Source: Novacetimonas hansenii JCM 7643
GTDB taxonomy: Bacteria; Pseudomonadota; Alphaproteobacteria; Acetobacterales; Acetobacteraceae
Assembly: GCF_000964405.1 (NCBI RefSeq)
Contig: NZ_BANE01000057.1
Coordinates: forward strand, 1-51,828
Length of the DNA stretch: 51,828 nt
Direction of reading: 5' to 3'
Shown here in pieces: positions 35,044 through 43,013 of the stretch (position 1 is the first letter of the stretch; each line of letters starts with the position of its first letter). Both the position numbers and the translations under genes were made by a program. The notes under the pieces were generated by a model, which was given only the letters and a program-made list of their open reading frames with translations, was not told where the DNA came from and made no database searches.

Positions 35044-36003
35044 TCATTCCTTTGCGCTGGTGTGCGTGGCCTCATACTCGCGGTCGATTATGGCCATCAG
35101 CCTGTCCGCGAACAGACCTGCCGCCACCGGTAATGGTGAAGATGCATGGACAAACAATCCAAGTTCACTGCGTATCGGCATATCCCCCTGCATCAGCGGC
35201 ACATGCGCCAGAAGACCCTGACGAAGTTCAGGCTCGATACCAATCCGCGTCATGAATGCAACGCCCAGACCACGTAACACAAGTTGTTTCATCAGGTCGA
35301 TCGAACCGGATTCATATTGTCCCCAATCCTCCATTCCTGCCTTGAACAAAAGAGAATGAACCTGTTTGCGGTTGGCAAAATTTTCTTTGGGAAGGATGAT
35401 TGGGTGTTCTGAAAACTCACTTATATCTACGATTTTTTTCTGGACCATGGGACTTTGTGGCAGGATGACGGCCCCAAGCGGAAATTGCGCGACATGCATT
35501 GCATGTATCTCCGGCTGGCGGGGCACTTCAAACGCCAGTCCCAGATGCACATCCCCATTGACGATGGCTTCCGCAATGGCATGAGTATCAATGATCCTTA
35601 CCCCCACGGTAATTTTCGGATAATCCTGTGCCATCTGCGTGATCGTATCCGACAACAGGCAGGCACAGGTTCCCGCAACAGTGGCGATTTCCACATGCCC
35701 CGCACGCAACCCACGTAATTCATCAAGTCGCGACGCAACCTGTTCCGCATCACGCAGAACCGTACGGATATGTGCAGCCAGCAATTGTCCTGCCTCCGTC
35801 AGGCGCAATCCTGATGAGAGGCGCAGGAAAACAGGAGCGCCAATTTCCTCCTCAAGACGTAAAATCTGTCGGTTTACCGCAGATGACGCGATATTCAATC
35901 GCCGTGCAGCCTCGCGTATCGTGCCGGCCCGGCAGACCGCATCGAAATAATGCAAGGAAGCCGCATGTATCCTAAGGCGATTCCGTTTCATGGCGTTTTC
36001 CAT
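35044..36003 (-). CDS. LysR-family regulator of the pyrKD-like operon
   Basis: 319 residues with an N-terminal HTH (LHYFDAVCRAGTIREAARRLN then SAVNRQILRLEEE, residues 18-50) and a LysR effector domain. It resembles the LysR at 27305 in its HTH (both have S-A-(V/I)-N-R-(Q/H)-I-L). It is divergent from the pyrK-like gene with a 214-base gap containing a 14-base perfect palindrome 60-75 bases from its start, and convergent with the MFS gene (19 bases apart). It probably controls one or both. The start is ATG 36003 or 35991. Confidence 0.87.
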   Translation of the reverse strand: MENAMKRNRLRIHAASLHYFDAVCRAGTIREAARRLNIASSAVNRQILRLEEEIGAPVFLRLSSGLRLTEAGQLLAAHIRTVLRDAEQVASRLDELRGLRAGHVEIATVAGTCACLLSDTITQMAQDYPKITVGVRIIDTHAIAEAIVNGDVHLGLAFEVPRQPEIHAMHVAQFPLGAVILPQSPMVQKKIVDISEFSEHPIILPKENFANRKQVHSLLFKAGMEDWGQYESGSIDLMKQLVLRGLGVAFMTRIGIEPELRQGLLAHVPLMQGDMPIRSELGLFVHASSPLPVAAGLFADRLMAIIDREYEATHTSAKE

Positions 36004-36062
36004 TCCACATCCGGCAAAGGGAAACCCTACCTGATACTGCGTATTGGAGGTGATGCCATTAC

Positions 36063-36076
36063 AGCATCATGATGCT
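36063..36076. promoter_or_regulatory. 14-base palindrome in the lysR/pyrK divergent promoter
   Basis: AGCATCATGATGCT is perfectly self-complementary. It lies between the divergent LysR and pyrK-like genes, where a LysR protein would bind. Confidence 0.6.
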
Positions 36077-36217
36077 CTATATTATGATCTATCGCGCACA
36101 TCCTCACCAGAGATAATATCCCTTTTCCGTAATGATTTTCATGTCGGCAAGTAATGACGCGCAGGTTCCCGATATCCAGAACGGGCATCATGAACAAAAT
36201 GGGAAAGCAGATCCGCC

Positions 36218-37102
36218 ATGGCGCATACCATACAGCACCTTTCCCATGATCTGTATCCTGAACCGGGTCAGGAACATGCAACAGGCGTCCCCGTCCCCCC
36301 CTTTCACCCGACAGTCGCAGAAGAGGACGCCACGGTCCTGTCCAACATGGCGGTCAATGCACAGTACTGGCATCTGGTGATACAGGCATCCCCCCTTGCT
36401 GCGGCCGCATCCCCGGGTCAGTTCTATCAGTTGCAGTGCCCACCTGCCCATGGGGCAATACCCTACCTGCGCCGCCCGATGAGCCTGTACGGCACGGACA
36501 CGGCGACGGGACAGATCCAGTTTCTGTATAAAGTGACAGGCAGCGGCACACGGGGCCTGAGCACGCTGGTCCCATCCGATACCATCAGGATTCTGGGACC
36601 GCTGGGAAAAGGATACGATCTTGCCGGACACCTGCGCCATATCGTCGTAATCGGGCGCGGCGTCGGGCTTGCCACACTCGCACCGCTGGCCGAGGCTGCG
36701 CACATGGCTGGCATTGGCGTCACCGCCATTCTGTCGGCCCGCAGTCCTGAACTTATTGTATCGGCAGACCGATTTAACATGAAAGGCATGTCCGTCATCC
36801 CGGTTACGGATACGCAGGGCAACAGCGATCCGGCCTGGATCGAACAGGCATTACGCGGGCTGATCTCGGCGGATCGGTGCGATGCGCTTTTCACCTGTGG
36901 GTCTTCACGCCTCCTGCGCATGCTACGGGCACTTGCGGTTGAATTCGACCTTCCGGGACAGGTCGCGCTGGAACAGCAGATGGCATGTGGGTTGGGAATG
37001 TGTTTTTGCTGCGTCCGCGATTTTGCGTCGGCCCATGGGACTGTGACAAGGCGTGTCTGCCTTGACGGTCCGGTCTTTGACATCAGGGAGACACTGGCAT
37101 GA
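36218..37102 (+). CDS. pyrK: Dihydroorotate dehydrogenase electron-transfer subunit
   Basis: FAD and [2Fe-2S] subunit that links class 1B dihydroorotate dehydrogenase to NAD(H). Seen: FAD-binding RRPMSLYG at 85-92, the nucleotide-binding loop VVIGRGVGLATLAPL (usually GGGxGxAPL), and the iron-sulfur cysteines C257, C262, C265 and C281 (ACGLGMCFCC and RVCLDGP). A 35-residue N-terminal extension is unusual. It overlaps the pyrD-like gene by four bases (ATGA). Class 1B enzymes are typical of Gram-positive bacteria, whereas proteobacteria make pyrimidines with the quinone-linked class 2, so a separate, probably catabolic, role is inferred. Confidence 0.9.
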   Translation: MAHTIQHLSHDLYPEPGQEHATGVPVPPFHPTVAEEDATVLSNMAVNAQYWHLVIQASPLAAAASPGQFYQLQCPPAHGAIPYLRRPMSLYGTDTATGQIQFLYKVTGSGTRGLSTLVPSDTIRILGPLGKGYDLAGHLRHIVVIGRGVGLATLAPLAEAAHMAGIGVTAILSARSPELIVSADRFNMKGMSVIPVTDTQGNSDPAWIEQALRGLISADRCDALFTCGSSRLLRMLRALAVEFDLPGQVALEQQMACGLGMCFCCVRDFASAHGTVTRRVCLDGPVFDIRETLA

Positions 37103-38034
37103 CGGACATGTCGGTCATGATCGGCAACCTGCGCCTTGACAGCCCCGTGATGCCGGCTTCGGGCACATTTGGCGACGGGCTGGGCCAGGTCATGGATATC
37201 CGCAGGTTGGGGGCCATCGTCACCAAAACCATCACCCGTGAAAGACGTGCCGGCAATCCCCTGCCCCGTGTCGCTGAAACCACGGGGGGCATGCTGAACG
37301 CCATCGGGATTCCTTCATGTGGCGTCGAGGATTTCATCAACCGGACGCTGCCACATTACACCCAATGGGGTACGCCACTGATCGTTTCCATATCTGCCCC
37401 CGACGCGGCGGGGTTTGCAACACTGGCCCGCGCCGTCAGTATTGCAGGCGTCGATGCAATAGAGGCCAATATCTCCTGCCCCAATATCGAGGCTGACGGC
37501 AAGGCTTTCGCCATGGAGGCCAACGCCACCACAAAGGTGGTTGCGGCGTTGCGTGCAGCCACAGACCTGCCCCTGTGGGTAAAACTGACCCCGAACTGCC
37601 ATGACATGAGCGTGATTGCCCGCGCGGCGGAGGCGGCGGGCGCCGATGCGGTGGTCGTTGCGAACACCATCCTTGGCATGTCCATCGACACCCGCACATT
37701 CCGCCCGCGTCTGGGCAATGTTATGGGCGGCCTGTCGGGCGCGGCGATAAAGCCGATCATACTGCGCCAGACATATCAATGTGCCCGCAGCGTGGCCATT
37801 CCGGTCATTGGATGCGGTGGCATTACAACCGCAGACGATGCGGTGGAATACATGCTGGCTGGCGCTGTGGCCGTACAGGTGGGCACGGCCTCTTTTATTA
37901 ACAGTCTGGCCATGACCGATATCCTTGATGGGCTGGACCGGTTCTGCCACGCCCGCAGCATCACACGGGTGGCAGCATTGACAGGTGCCCTGCGCGACGC
38001 GACCAGCCCCCGCTGCTGCGATATGGACGCATAA
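37099..38034 (+). CDS. pyrD: Class 1B dihydroorotate dehydrogenase catalytic subunit
   Basis: FMN enzyme interconverting orotate and dihydroorotate. Conserved blocks: MPASGTFGDG, TKTITRERRAGNPLPRVAET, GMLNAIGIP, and NISCPNIEADGKAF with the class 1 catalytic Cys127 (class 2 enzymes have Ser). Late blocks IPVIGCGGITTADDAVEYMLAG-type and QVGTA bind the FMN phosphate. The 311 aa fit. It overlaps pyrK upstream; an M20 amidohydrolase starts almost at its stop. Paired with a dihydroorotase-like gene and two carbamoyl hydrolases in the same locus, it probably works in the reducing direction on orotate or a related pyrimidine. Confidence 0.93.
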   Translation: MTDMSVMIGNLRLDSPVMPASGTFGDGLGQVMDIRRLGAIVTKTITRERRAGNPLPRVAETTGGMLNAIGIPSCGVEDFINRTLPHYTQWGTPLIVSISAPDAAGFATLARAVSIAGVDAIEANISCPNIEADGKAFAMEANATTKVVAALRAATDLPLWVKLTPNCHDMSVIARAAEAAGADAVVVANTILGMSIDTRTFRPRLGNVMGGLSGAAIKPIILRQTYQCARSVAIPVIGCGGITTADDAVEYMLAGAVAVQVGTASFINSLAMTDILDGLDRFCHARSITRVAALTGALRDATSPRCCDMDA

Positions 38035-38038
38035 TGCA

Positions 38039-39355
38039 ATGCATGACCACCCGATAATAAAGACACTCCCATCGCACATGACCAGCCTTACGCCGTCCAT
38101 CCTGCTCCCCGACAGCCTGAAACTTGCGCAGAACATGTTCGAAGAACTGCGCCTGCAGGGGACTGATGGCATCGGCATCACCCGACTGGCCTATACAGAA
38201 CAGGAAAATGCGGCACTTGGGATCATTGCGCGCCATGCACGTCAGATGGGACTGGACACTGCTTCTGACGCGGCAGGAAACCTTGTCATCTCCCTTCGGG
38301 GGAAAGATACGTCCCTGCCTGCCCTTGCCTGCGGTTCGCACATGGATTCCGTGCCACAGGGCGGCAATTACGATGGCGCGGCCGGTGTCATCGCGGGCAT
38401 TATCGCGCTTGCATCCCTCCATGCACGGGGCGCGCGGCCACATCGCAACCTTAGGGTCTATGCTCTGCGGGGAGAGGAAAGCGCGGCCTTTGGCAAACCT
38501 TACCTCGGGTCGTCAGCTCTGCTCGGACGACTGGGATCGGCAGACCTGGCATTGCGCCAGCATGGTAGCGGCCGCCCGTTGGGGGAGTGCATGCGCGCCT
38601 GCGGGATTAATACAACCGCAATCGCGGATGGGAGATGCCTGCTTGATCCGCACACACTGGCTGGTTGGATTGAACTGCACATCGAACAGGGCCCCGTTCT
38701 GGACACATGTGACATCCCGTTAGGCGTGGTCAGCGCCATCCGGGGCAATTTCCGCTATCCCTCCATTACCTGCATGGGTGAAAGCGGGCATTCAGGCTCT
38801 ACCCCCCCTGCCCTGCGACACGATCCCGTTCTGGCGGCAGCGGACTTGCTCTCGACCATGGAAAAACACTGGCAGGCACATCTGCGCAATGGGGAAGACC
38901 TGGTCATGACAAGTGGCTGTATCGGCACCGATGCACGAACACACGCCATCGCCAAGATCGCGGATACAGTGTCATTTTCCTTTGAAGCCCGCAGCACATC
39001 ATCTGGGATGCTGGAACGCTTCCAGTCGGAATTCCTTGCCCAGTGCGCCCGAATTTCTGCGCAGCGTGGCGTCCGGTTCCAAATGGGACACAAGGACACG
39101 ACGCCCCCGGTGCAGATGGACCCGCAATGGGAAGCACGGCTTTGCACAATCATGAAGGCACAGGGCGTTGGCTTCATGCAATTACCCAGTGGGGCGGGGC
39201 ACGATGCGGCAGTTTTTGCAGCTATGGGAGTTCCTTCAGCCATGATTTTCGTGCGCAATCAGAATGGTTCCCACAATCCGCGAGAAGCCATGCGGATGGA
39301 TGATTTCATTTCGGGTTGCGAAACACTGACCCGCATGCTCATAAACTTCATGTAA
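38039..39355 (+). CDS. M20-family N-carbamoyl-L-amino acid amidohydrolase / ureidosuccinase-like
   Basis: Binuclear metal hydrolase of the hydantoinase/carbamoylase (AllC, L-carbamoylase, beta-ureidopropionase) branch, releasing NH3 and CO2 from an N-carbamoyl amino acid or ureide. Metal ligands seen: CGSHMDSVPQGGNYDGAAG (His, Asp), RGEESAAFG (Glu), IELHIEQGP (His) and the late GSHNP His; GAGHDAA is the substrate block. The start is ATG 38039, four bases after the pyrD stop, or ATG 38078; neither has a good ribosome binding site, consistent with coupling. If the pathway is orotate breakdown, it would turn N-carbamoyl-L-aspartate into aspartate. Confidence 0.88.
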   Translation: MHDHPIIKTLPSHMTSLTPSILLPDSLKLAQNMFEELRLQGTDGIGITRLAYTEQENAALGIIARHARQMGLDTASDAAGNLVISLRGKDTSLPALACGSHMDSVPQGGNYDGAAGVIAGIIALASLHARGARPHRNLRVYALRGEESAAFGKPYLGSSALLGRLGSADLALRQHGSGRPLGECMRACGINTTAIADGRCLLDPHTLAGWIELHIEQGPVLDTCDIPLGVVSAIRGNFRYPSITCMGESGHSGSTPPALRHDPVLAAADLLSTMEKHWQAHLRNGEDLVMTSGCIGTDARTHAIAKIADTVSFSFEARSTSSGMLERFQSEFLAQCARISAQRGVRFQMGHKDTTPPVQMDPQWEARLCTIMKAQGVGFMQLPSGAGHDAAVFAAMGVPSAMIFVRNQNGSHNPREAMRMDDFISGCETLTRMLINFM

Positions 39356-39411
39356 CGATAAAATTTATTCGATATGAAGCTGTTTTTACACACGGATGGA
39401 TAAGACATATC

Positions 39412-40191
39412 ATGGATCTGGATATCAGCGGACGTCGGGCACTGATCATGGGGTCCAGCCAGGGACTGGGGCTTGCCTCCGCACAGGCGCTGGCATGCGA
39501 AGGCGTTGATGTCATTCTGACGGGCCGGTCCACAGCACGTCTTGAACAGGCGCGACAGTCCGTGCAGACGACGAGGACGCAGGTAGATATCCATACCGTG
39601 GACTTTTCCGACCCCACGCAGGTCGAAACATTGCTGGGCCTTATACCGACATTGGGTATCGATATCGTCATTACCAATTGTGGTGGTCCACCAGCCGGTG
39701 ACATTTCCGCCGTGGATGCACAAGCCTGGCGCGCGCAGTTCGAAACGATGGTCAATGTTCCCATCCAGATTGCACAGGCGGCCCTGACGCATATGCGCCA
39801 GCAGACATGGGGCAGGATCATCAATATCGCCTCTTCGAGTGTTGTCCAGCTCATTCCCCAGCTCGGGCTATCGAGTGCATTGCGCATGTCGGTCATTGGG
39901 TGGGCCAAGGCCCTGTCCATGGAGGTCGCGGCAGACGGGATCACCGTTAATTCCGTTATTCCCGGACGCATCCATACCCGTCGCGTGGACCAGATTGACC
40001 GCGTTACAGCCATCAGCCGTGGATGCACACCACAGGATGTGGCCGCAGCATCGCAACAGGCCATTCCCATGCAACGCTATGGCCGTGCAGATGAATTTGC
40101 GGATGCCGTGGCCTTCCTCGCCAGCAGAAGGGCATCCTACATCACCGGTAGCACGCTTCGTGTCGATGGTGGCCTGATCCAGACCATGTAG
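39412..40191 (+). CDS. Short-chain dehydrogenase/reductase
   Basis: 259-residue SDR with cofactor motif GSSQGLGLA near residues 14-22, a variant NCGGP in place of NNAG, the catalytic Ser in IASSSVVQL, and the C-terminal GRADEFADAVAFLAS and ITGSTLRVDGG blocks. The usual YxxxK is not clear: the segment after the serine reads GLSSALRMSVIGWAKAL, where a Ser replaces the expected Tyr. That suggests an altered or weak catalytic centre, as in FabG-like paralogues that bind other substrates. It follows the M20 gene by 56 bases on the same strand. Its role in the pathway is unknown. Confidence 0.82.
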   Translation: MDLDISGRRALIMGSSQGLGLASAQALACEGVDVILTGRSTARLEQARQSVQTTRTQVDIHTVDFSDPTQVETLLGLIPTLGIDIVITNCGGPPAGDISAVDAQAWRAQFETMVNVPIQIAQAALTHMRQQTWGRIINIASSSVVQLIPQLGLSSALRMSVIGWAKALSMEVAADGITVNSVIPGRIHTRRVDQIDRVTAISRGCTPQDVAAASQQAIPMQRYGRADEFADAVAFLASRRASYITGSTLRVDGGLIQTM

Positions 40192-40418
40192 TTTTGGAAA
40201 GCTAATGATTATAAAATATTCTTGGAAAAATTTCCAAAAACTACCCCATTCATAACTATAAAAGGGAATGATAATAGGTCATTTTAAATTATAGGGCACC
40301 TTCCATTTGCGCGTTGTCGGCAACGATATTGCGCGTAAAATCGTCGTGCCTGATTATATATGAACAGGCAAAAGCAGACATTCCCACATCTTCTCACTTT
40401 CCATTATGGAGAGCCCGC

Positions 40419-41174
40419 ATGGTATAGAATAACCTCCCGACTGTTCCCGCCTCACTTGATACCCGGCAGCAGCTTGCATCCATTTTTCGCATCCTGAACC
40501 ATTTCCGCTTTACGGACCTGATTCATACCCACTCCTCCGCACGGATCGAGGAAACGGCGGATACGCTACTCATCAACCGTTATGACCTGCTGTTTCATGA
40601 GGTCACGGCCACCAACCTGGTCGAGATTGATGAAGAGGGGCAGCGCAAACACGGCAATGACCATCTGCGGGTGAATTTCGCTGGCTGCAATATTCACAGC
40701 GCCATTCACAAGGCGCGCCCGGACGTAAAGTTCGTGATCCATACCCATACCCGTGCCGGCGCTGCCGTTTCCGCGCAGGCCAAAGGCCTGTTGCCCATCA
40801 GTCAGCAGGCAATGATGTTCCATGATGCCGTGGGTTATCATGATTTCGAAGGATTTGTGCTGTCACGTGAAGAGCGCACGACGCTGGCGCGTGACCTTGG
40901 GATGAACAAGGCGCTGATCCTGCGCAATCATGGCCTGATCGTCGTGGGACGTACTGTGGCGGAAGCTGTAAACCGGATCTATAATCTGGAACGCGCCTGC
41001 GAAATCCAGATTGCAGCACAGTCGGGGAATACGCCACTGGTGGTGCCCGCACATTCCATACAGGCTCATCTGGGCGCACAAGCGGATGCACAGATCCAGC
41101 TTGATATAGAACAGATGGCATGGGAAGCCTGCCTGCGTCTGATTGAAAATGAGGGTACGGACTATCGCCTCTGA
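40419..41174 (+). pseudogene. Class II aldolase/adducin gene with amber stop at codon 3
   Basis: Metal-dependent aldolase/epimerase of the AraD-FucA family. After GGAGAG the gene begins ATG GTA TAG: the third codon is a stop. From there the frame is open to 41174 and encodes a normal 250-residue family member: FTDLIHTHSSAR, the TATNLVEIDEEG block, HTHTRAGAAVSA with zinc-binding histidines, and a late NHGLIVVG. No ATG, GTG or TTG occurs in frame before GTG 40671, which would lose the first 84 residues. Either the gene is newly inactivated, the base is a sequencing error, or translation starts at a non-standard codon. Confidence 0.82.
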
Positions 41175-41199
41175 CATACGATGCGGCCATGATCGTATA

Positions 41200-41240
41200 T
41201 TGACATCACCTATCGGGCTGTATCCGATGGGTGATGTCAA
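41200..41240 (+). promoter_or_regulatory. 17-bp stem-loop upstream of lysR
   Basis: Arms TTGACATCACCTATCGG (41200-41216) and CCGATGGGTGATGTCAA (41224-41240) pair over 17 bp with one G-T pair and a 7-base loop. No T-run flanks it. It lies 25 bases after the aldolase stop and 120 before the LysR start; it may end or stabilise the upstream message, or be a DNA operator. Confidence 0.65.
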
Positions 41241-41360
41241 CATGATCCGGCAGGTGTTTTTTGCGGAAGACGAGAACAAGAAACTTTTATTGTTTTTCTT
41301 GACAGGTTATTTTCAAAATATTCCTGAGCATCAATACATATGGCAAAAGGTTGTATTTAA

Positions 41361-42242
41361 GTGAACCTGAGGCAGCTGGAAATCCTGAGGGCGATTGTGC
41401 GCTACAATACCACCGTGGCCGCGGGCCGGGTGCTGGGGCTGTCACAACCCGCGATTAGCAACGCCCTCAAGACCATGGAAGAACAGGTTGGTTTTTCCCT
41501 GTTCCAACGTAGTAATAATCGTATCTTCCCCACCGAGGAAACGAAAATCCTCCTCAACGAGGCTGAAACGATCTTCGAAATCCATAAACGCATTGAGATG
41601 CGCATTGAGGATTTGAAGAACAACCGCATCGGGCAATTGCGCCTGGTCGCGACCCCTCCCCTAGGCTATGGTGTCGTTGCAAAGGCAATCCAGCAGATCC
41701 AGAAAAAGAAGCCCAACCTCAAGGCTTTTTTTGACGTGCATCGTTACGAGGATGTCATAGAATATATCCTGAGCCACCGGTCAGAAATCGGCTTTGTCAT
41801 GGGATTTGCCGAACATCCCGGCATTGTATCACAAGTCGTCTATAAGGGGCATATGGTGTGCGTCATGCCGCCCGAGCACCCACTCATGAAACTTTCGGTT
41901 GTCACACCCCAGGATCTTGTCAGGCATCGCTTTATCGCGCTGGAACACGGAACGAAACTGGGCGATGCATTGCGACATGCCTTCAGACAGTCAAAACAGG
42001 ACCTGCATTTCGCGGTGGAAGTGCGCTATGGGCTGACTGCATGCGCGCTTGCCAATGCAGGGGTTGGCGTGGCTGTAGTTGATCCCCTGACGGCGGATTC
42101 ATCACAATATTCACTGGCACAACGACCATTCGTTCCTGAAATTTCGGTCATGGCATCCGTCGTGTGGGCAGAAAACCGTTCCTTGACGCGCGTAAGCCGA
42201 CAGTTCATCAGGGAAGTGGAAAATATTGTTCATGACCGCTGA
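41361..42242 (+). CDS. LysR-family transcriptional regulator
   Basis: 293 residues. N-terminal HTH at 1-60 (MNLRQLEILRAIVRY, then LGLSQPAISNALKTMEEQ) and an effector domain with GQLRLVATPPLGYG. The start is GTG at 41361, since no ATG precedes the conserved first residues. It lies at the end of the plus-strand half of the island and is convergent with the racemase gene, overlapping it by 13 bases. Distinct from the other two LysR genes in HTH sequence (CbbR/CysB-like pattern). It probably regulates one arm of the island. Confidence 0.9.
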   Translation: MNLRQLEILRAIVRYNTTVAAGRVLGLSQPAISNALKTMEEQVGFSLFQRSNNRIFPTEETKILLNEAETIFEIHKRIEMRIEDLKNNRIGQLRLVATPPLGYGVVAKAIQQIQKKKPNLKAFFDVHRYEDVIEYILSHRSEIGFVMGFAEHPGIVSQVVYKGHMVCVMPPEHPLMKLSVVTPQDLVRHRFIALEHGTKLGDALRHAFRQSKQDLHFAVEVRYGLTACALANAGVGVAVVDPLTADSSQYSLAQRPFVPEISVMASVVWAENRSLTRVSRQFIREVENIVHDR

Positions 42243-42931
42243 GCATGTTGCGGTTCTTCCGGCGCACGCGCCTGACGCAATCCCATACGCCCCATGGCCA
42301 TTGCCAATGCCTCGATCGTAGGTTCCATCACCGGAATGCCCAACGCAGATTCAAGGATGGGACAGAAATGCGCCATACCCGCACATCCAAGGATGACGGT
42401 GTTTGTCCCTTTGTCCATCAACTGCCGACCTGCCTGGATCATGCGCGCCGCGACAGCAAGGGTTGCCGCACTTTCCGCACTGGCGTCAATCGACTGGCTA
42501 CCAACATAACGTTGCGTCAGCCCCATCATGCGTATGATCCGTGCCTGCCTTATGCATGACAGGGGCGATAACGCAATGATGCCGAATTTATCACCATGCG
42601 TCAGGGCATGCAAAATCGCGCTTTCACCGCATCCCAGAATGATACGACCTGTCCCGGCATGCTCTTCACGACTGCCCAGCAGGCCAGGATCGCTGAAGCA
42701 CGAAATGATGTAGGCATCGGCGGGTTCAGTGCGGATTTTTTCCTGAACAAGCACTGCCGCCCTGTCCGCATCGGCCTGCGTTGCAATACCCAATGGTCCT
42801 TCGGGCAGGCAAATGACATCAATGTCGTGCGCAACAATGCCACGCATCCCAGCAATCCCCGCCTCGATTACATCTGTCACCTTTGCTGAGGAATTGGGAT
42901 TGAGAATCAGGATACGCCCACGTCCATTCAT
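42230..42931 (-). CDS. Asp/Glu/hydantoin racemase family protein
   Basis: Cofactor-independent racemase of the hydantoin/allantoin racemase group using two cysteines. Seen: the N-terminal phosphate/substrate loop NPNSS at 11-15, Cys78 in IISCFSDPG and Cys183 in ILGCAGM, the expected two-base pair. The 233 aa fit. It is the last gene of the minus-strand arm, after the dihydroorotase-like and D-carbamoylase genes. With an L-type and a D-type carbamoylase nearby, it would let both enantiomers of a ring substrate be used. Allantoin racemase is the main alternative. Confidence 0.87.
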   Translation of the reverse strand: MNGRGRILILNPNSSAKVTDVIEAGIAGMRGIVAHDIDVICLPEGPLGIATQADADRAAVLVQEKIRTEPADAYIISCFSDPGLLGSREEHAGTGRIILGCGESAILHALTHGDKFGIIALSPLSCIRQARIIRMMGLTQRYVGSQSIDASAESAATLAVAARMIQAGRQLMDKGTNTVILGCAGMAHFCPILESALGIPVMEPTIEALAMAMGRMGLRQARAPEEPQHAQRS

Positions 42932-43013
42932 GTTTTATCTCCTGAAGGAAACCGTCATCCGTCGGACGGCGTGCCGAAATATTTTATTGATCACAGGTCT
43001 ATGCAACCGACCT

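Noticed and set aside
36218-38034. PreT/PreA dihydropyrimidine dehydrogenase
   Set aside because: Considered for uracil breakdown, but the electron-transfer gene has the short PyrK architecture and the catalytic gene has the class 1B blocks TKTITRERRAGNPLPRV and NISCPN without PreA ferredoxin cysteines.
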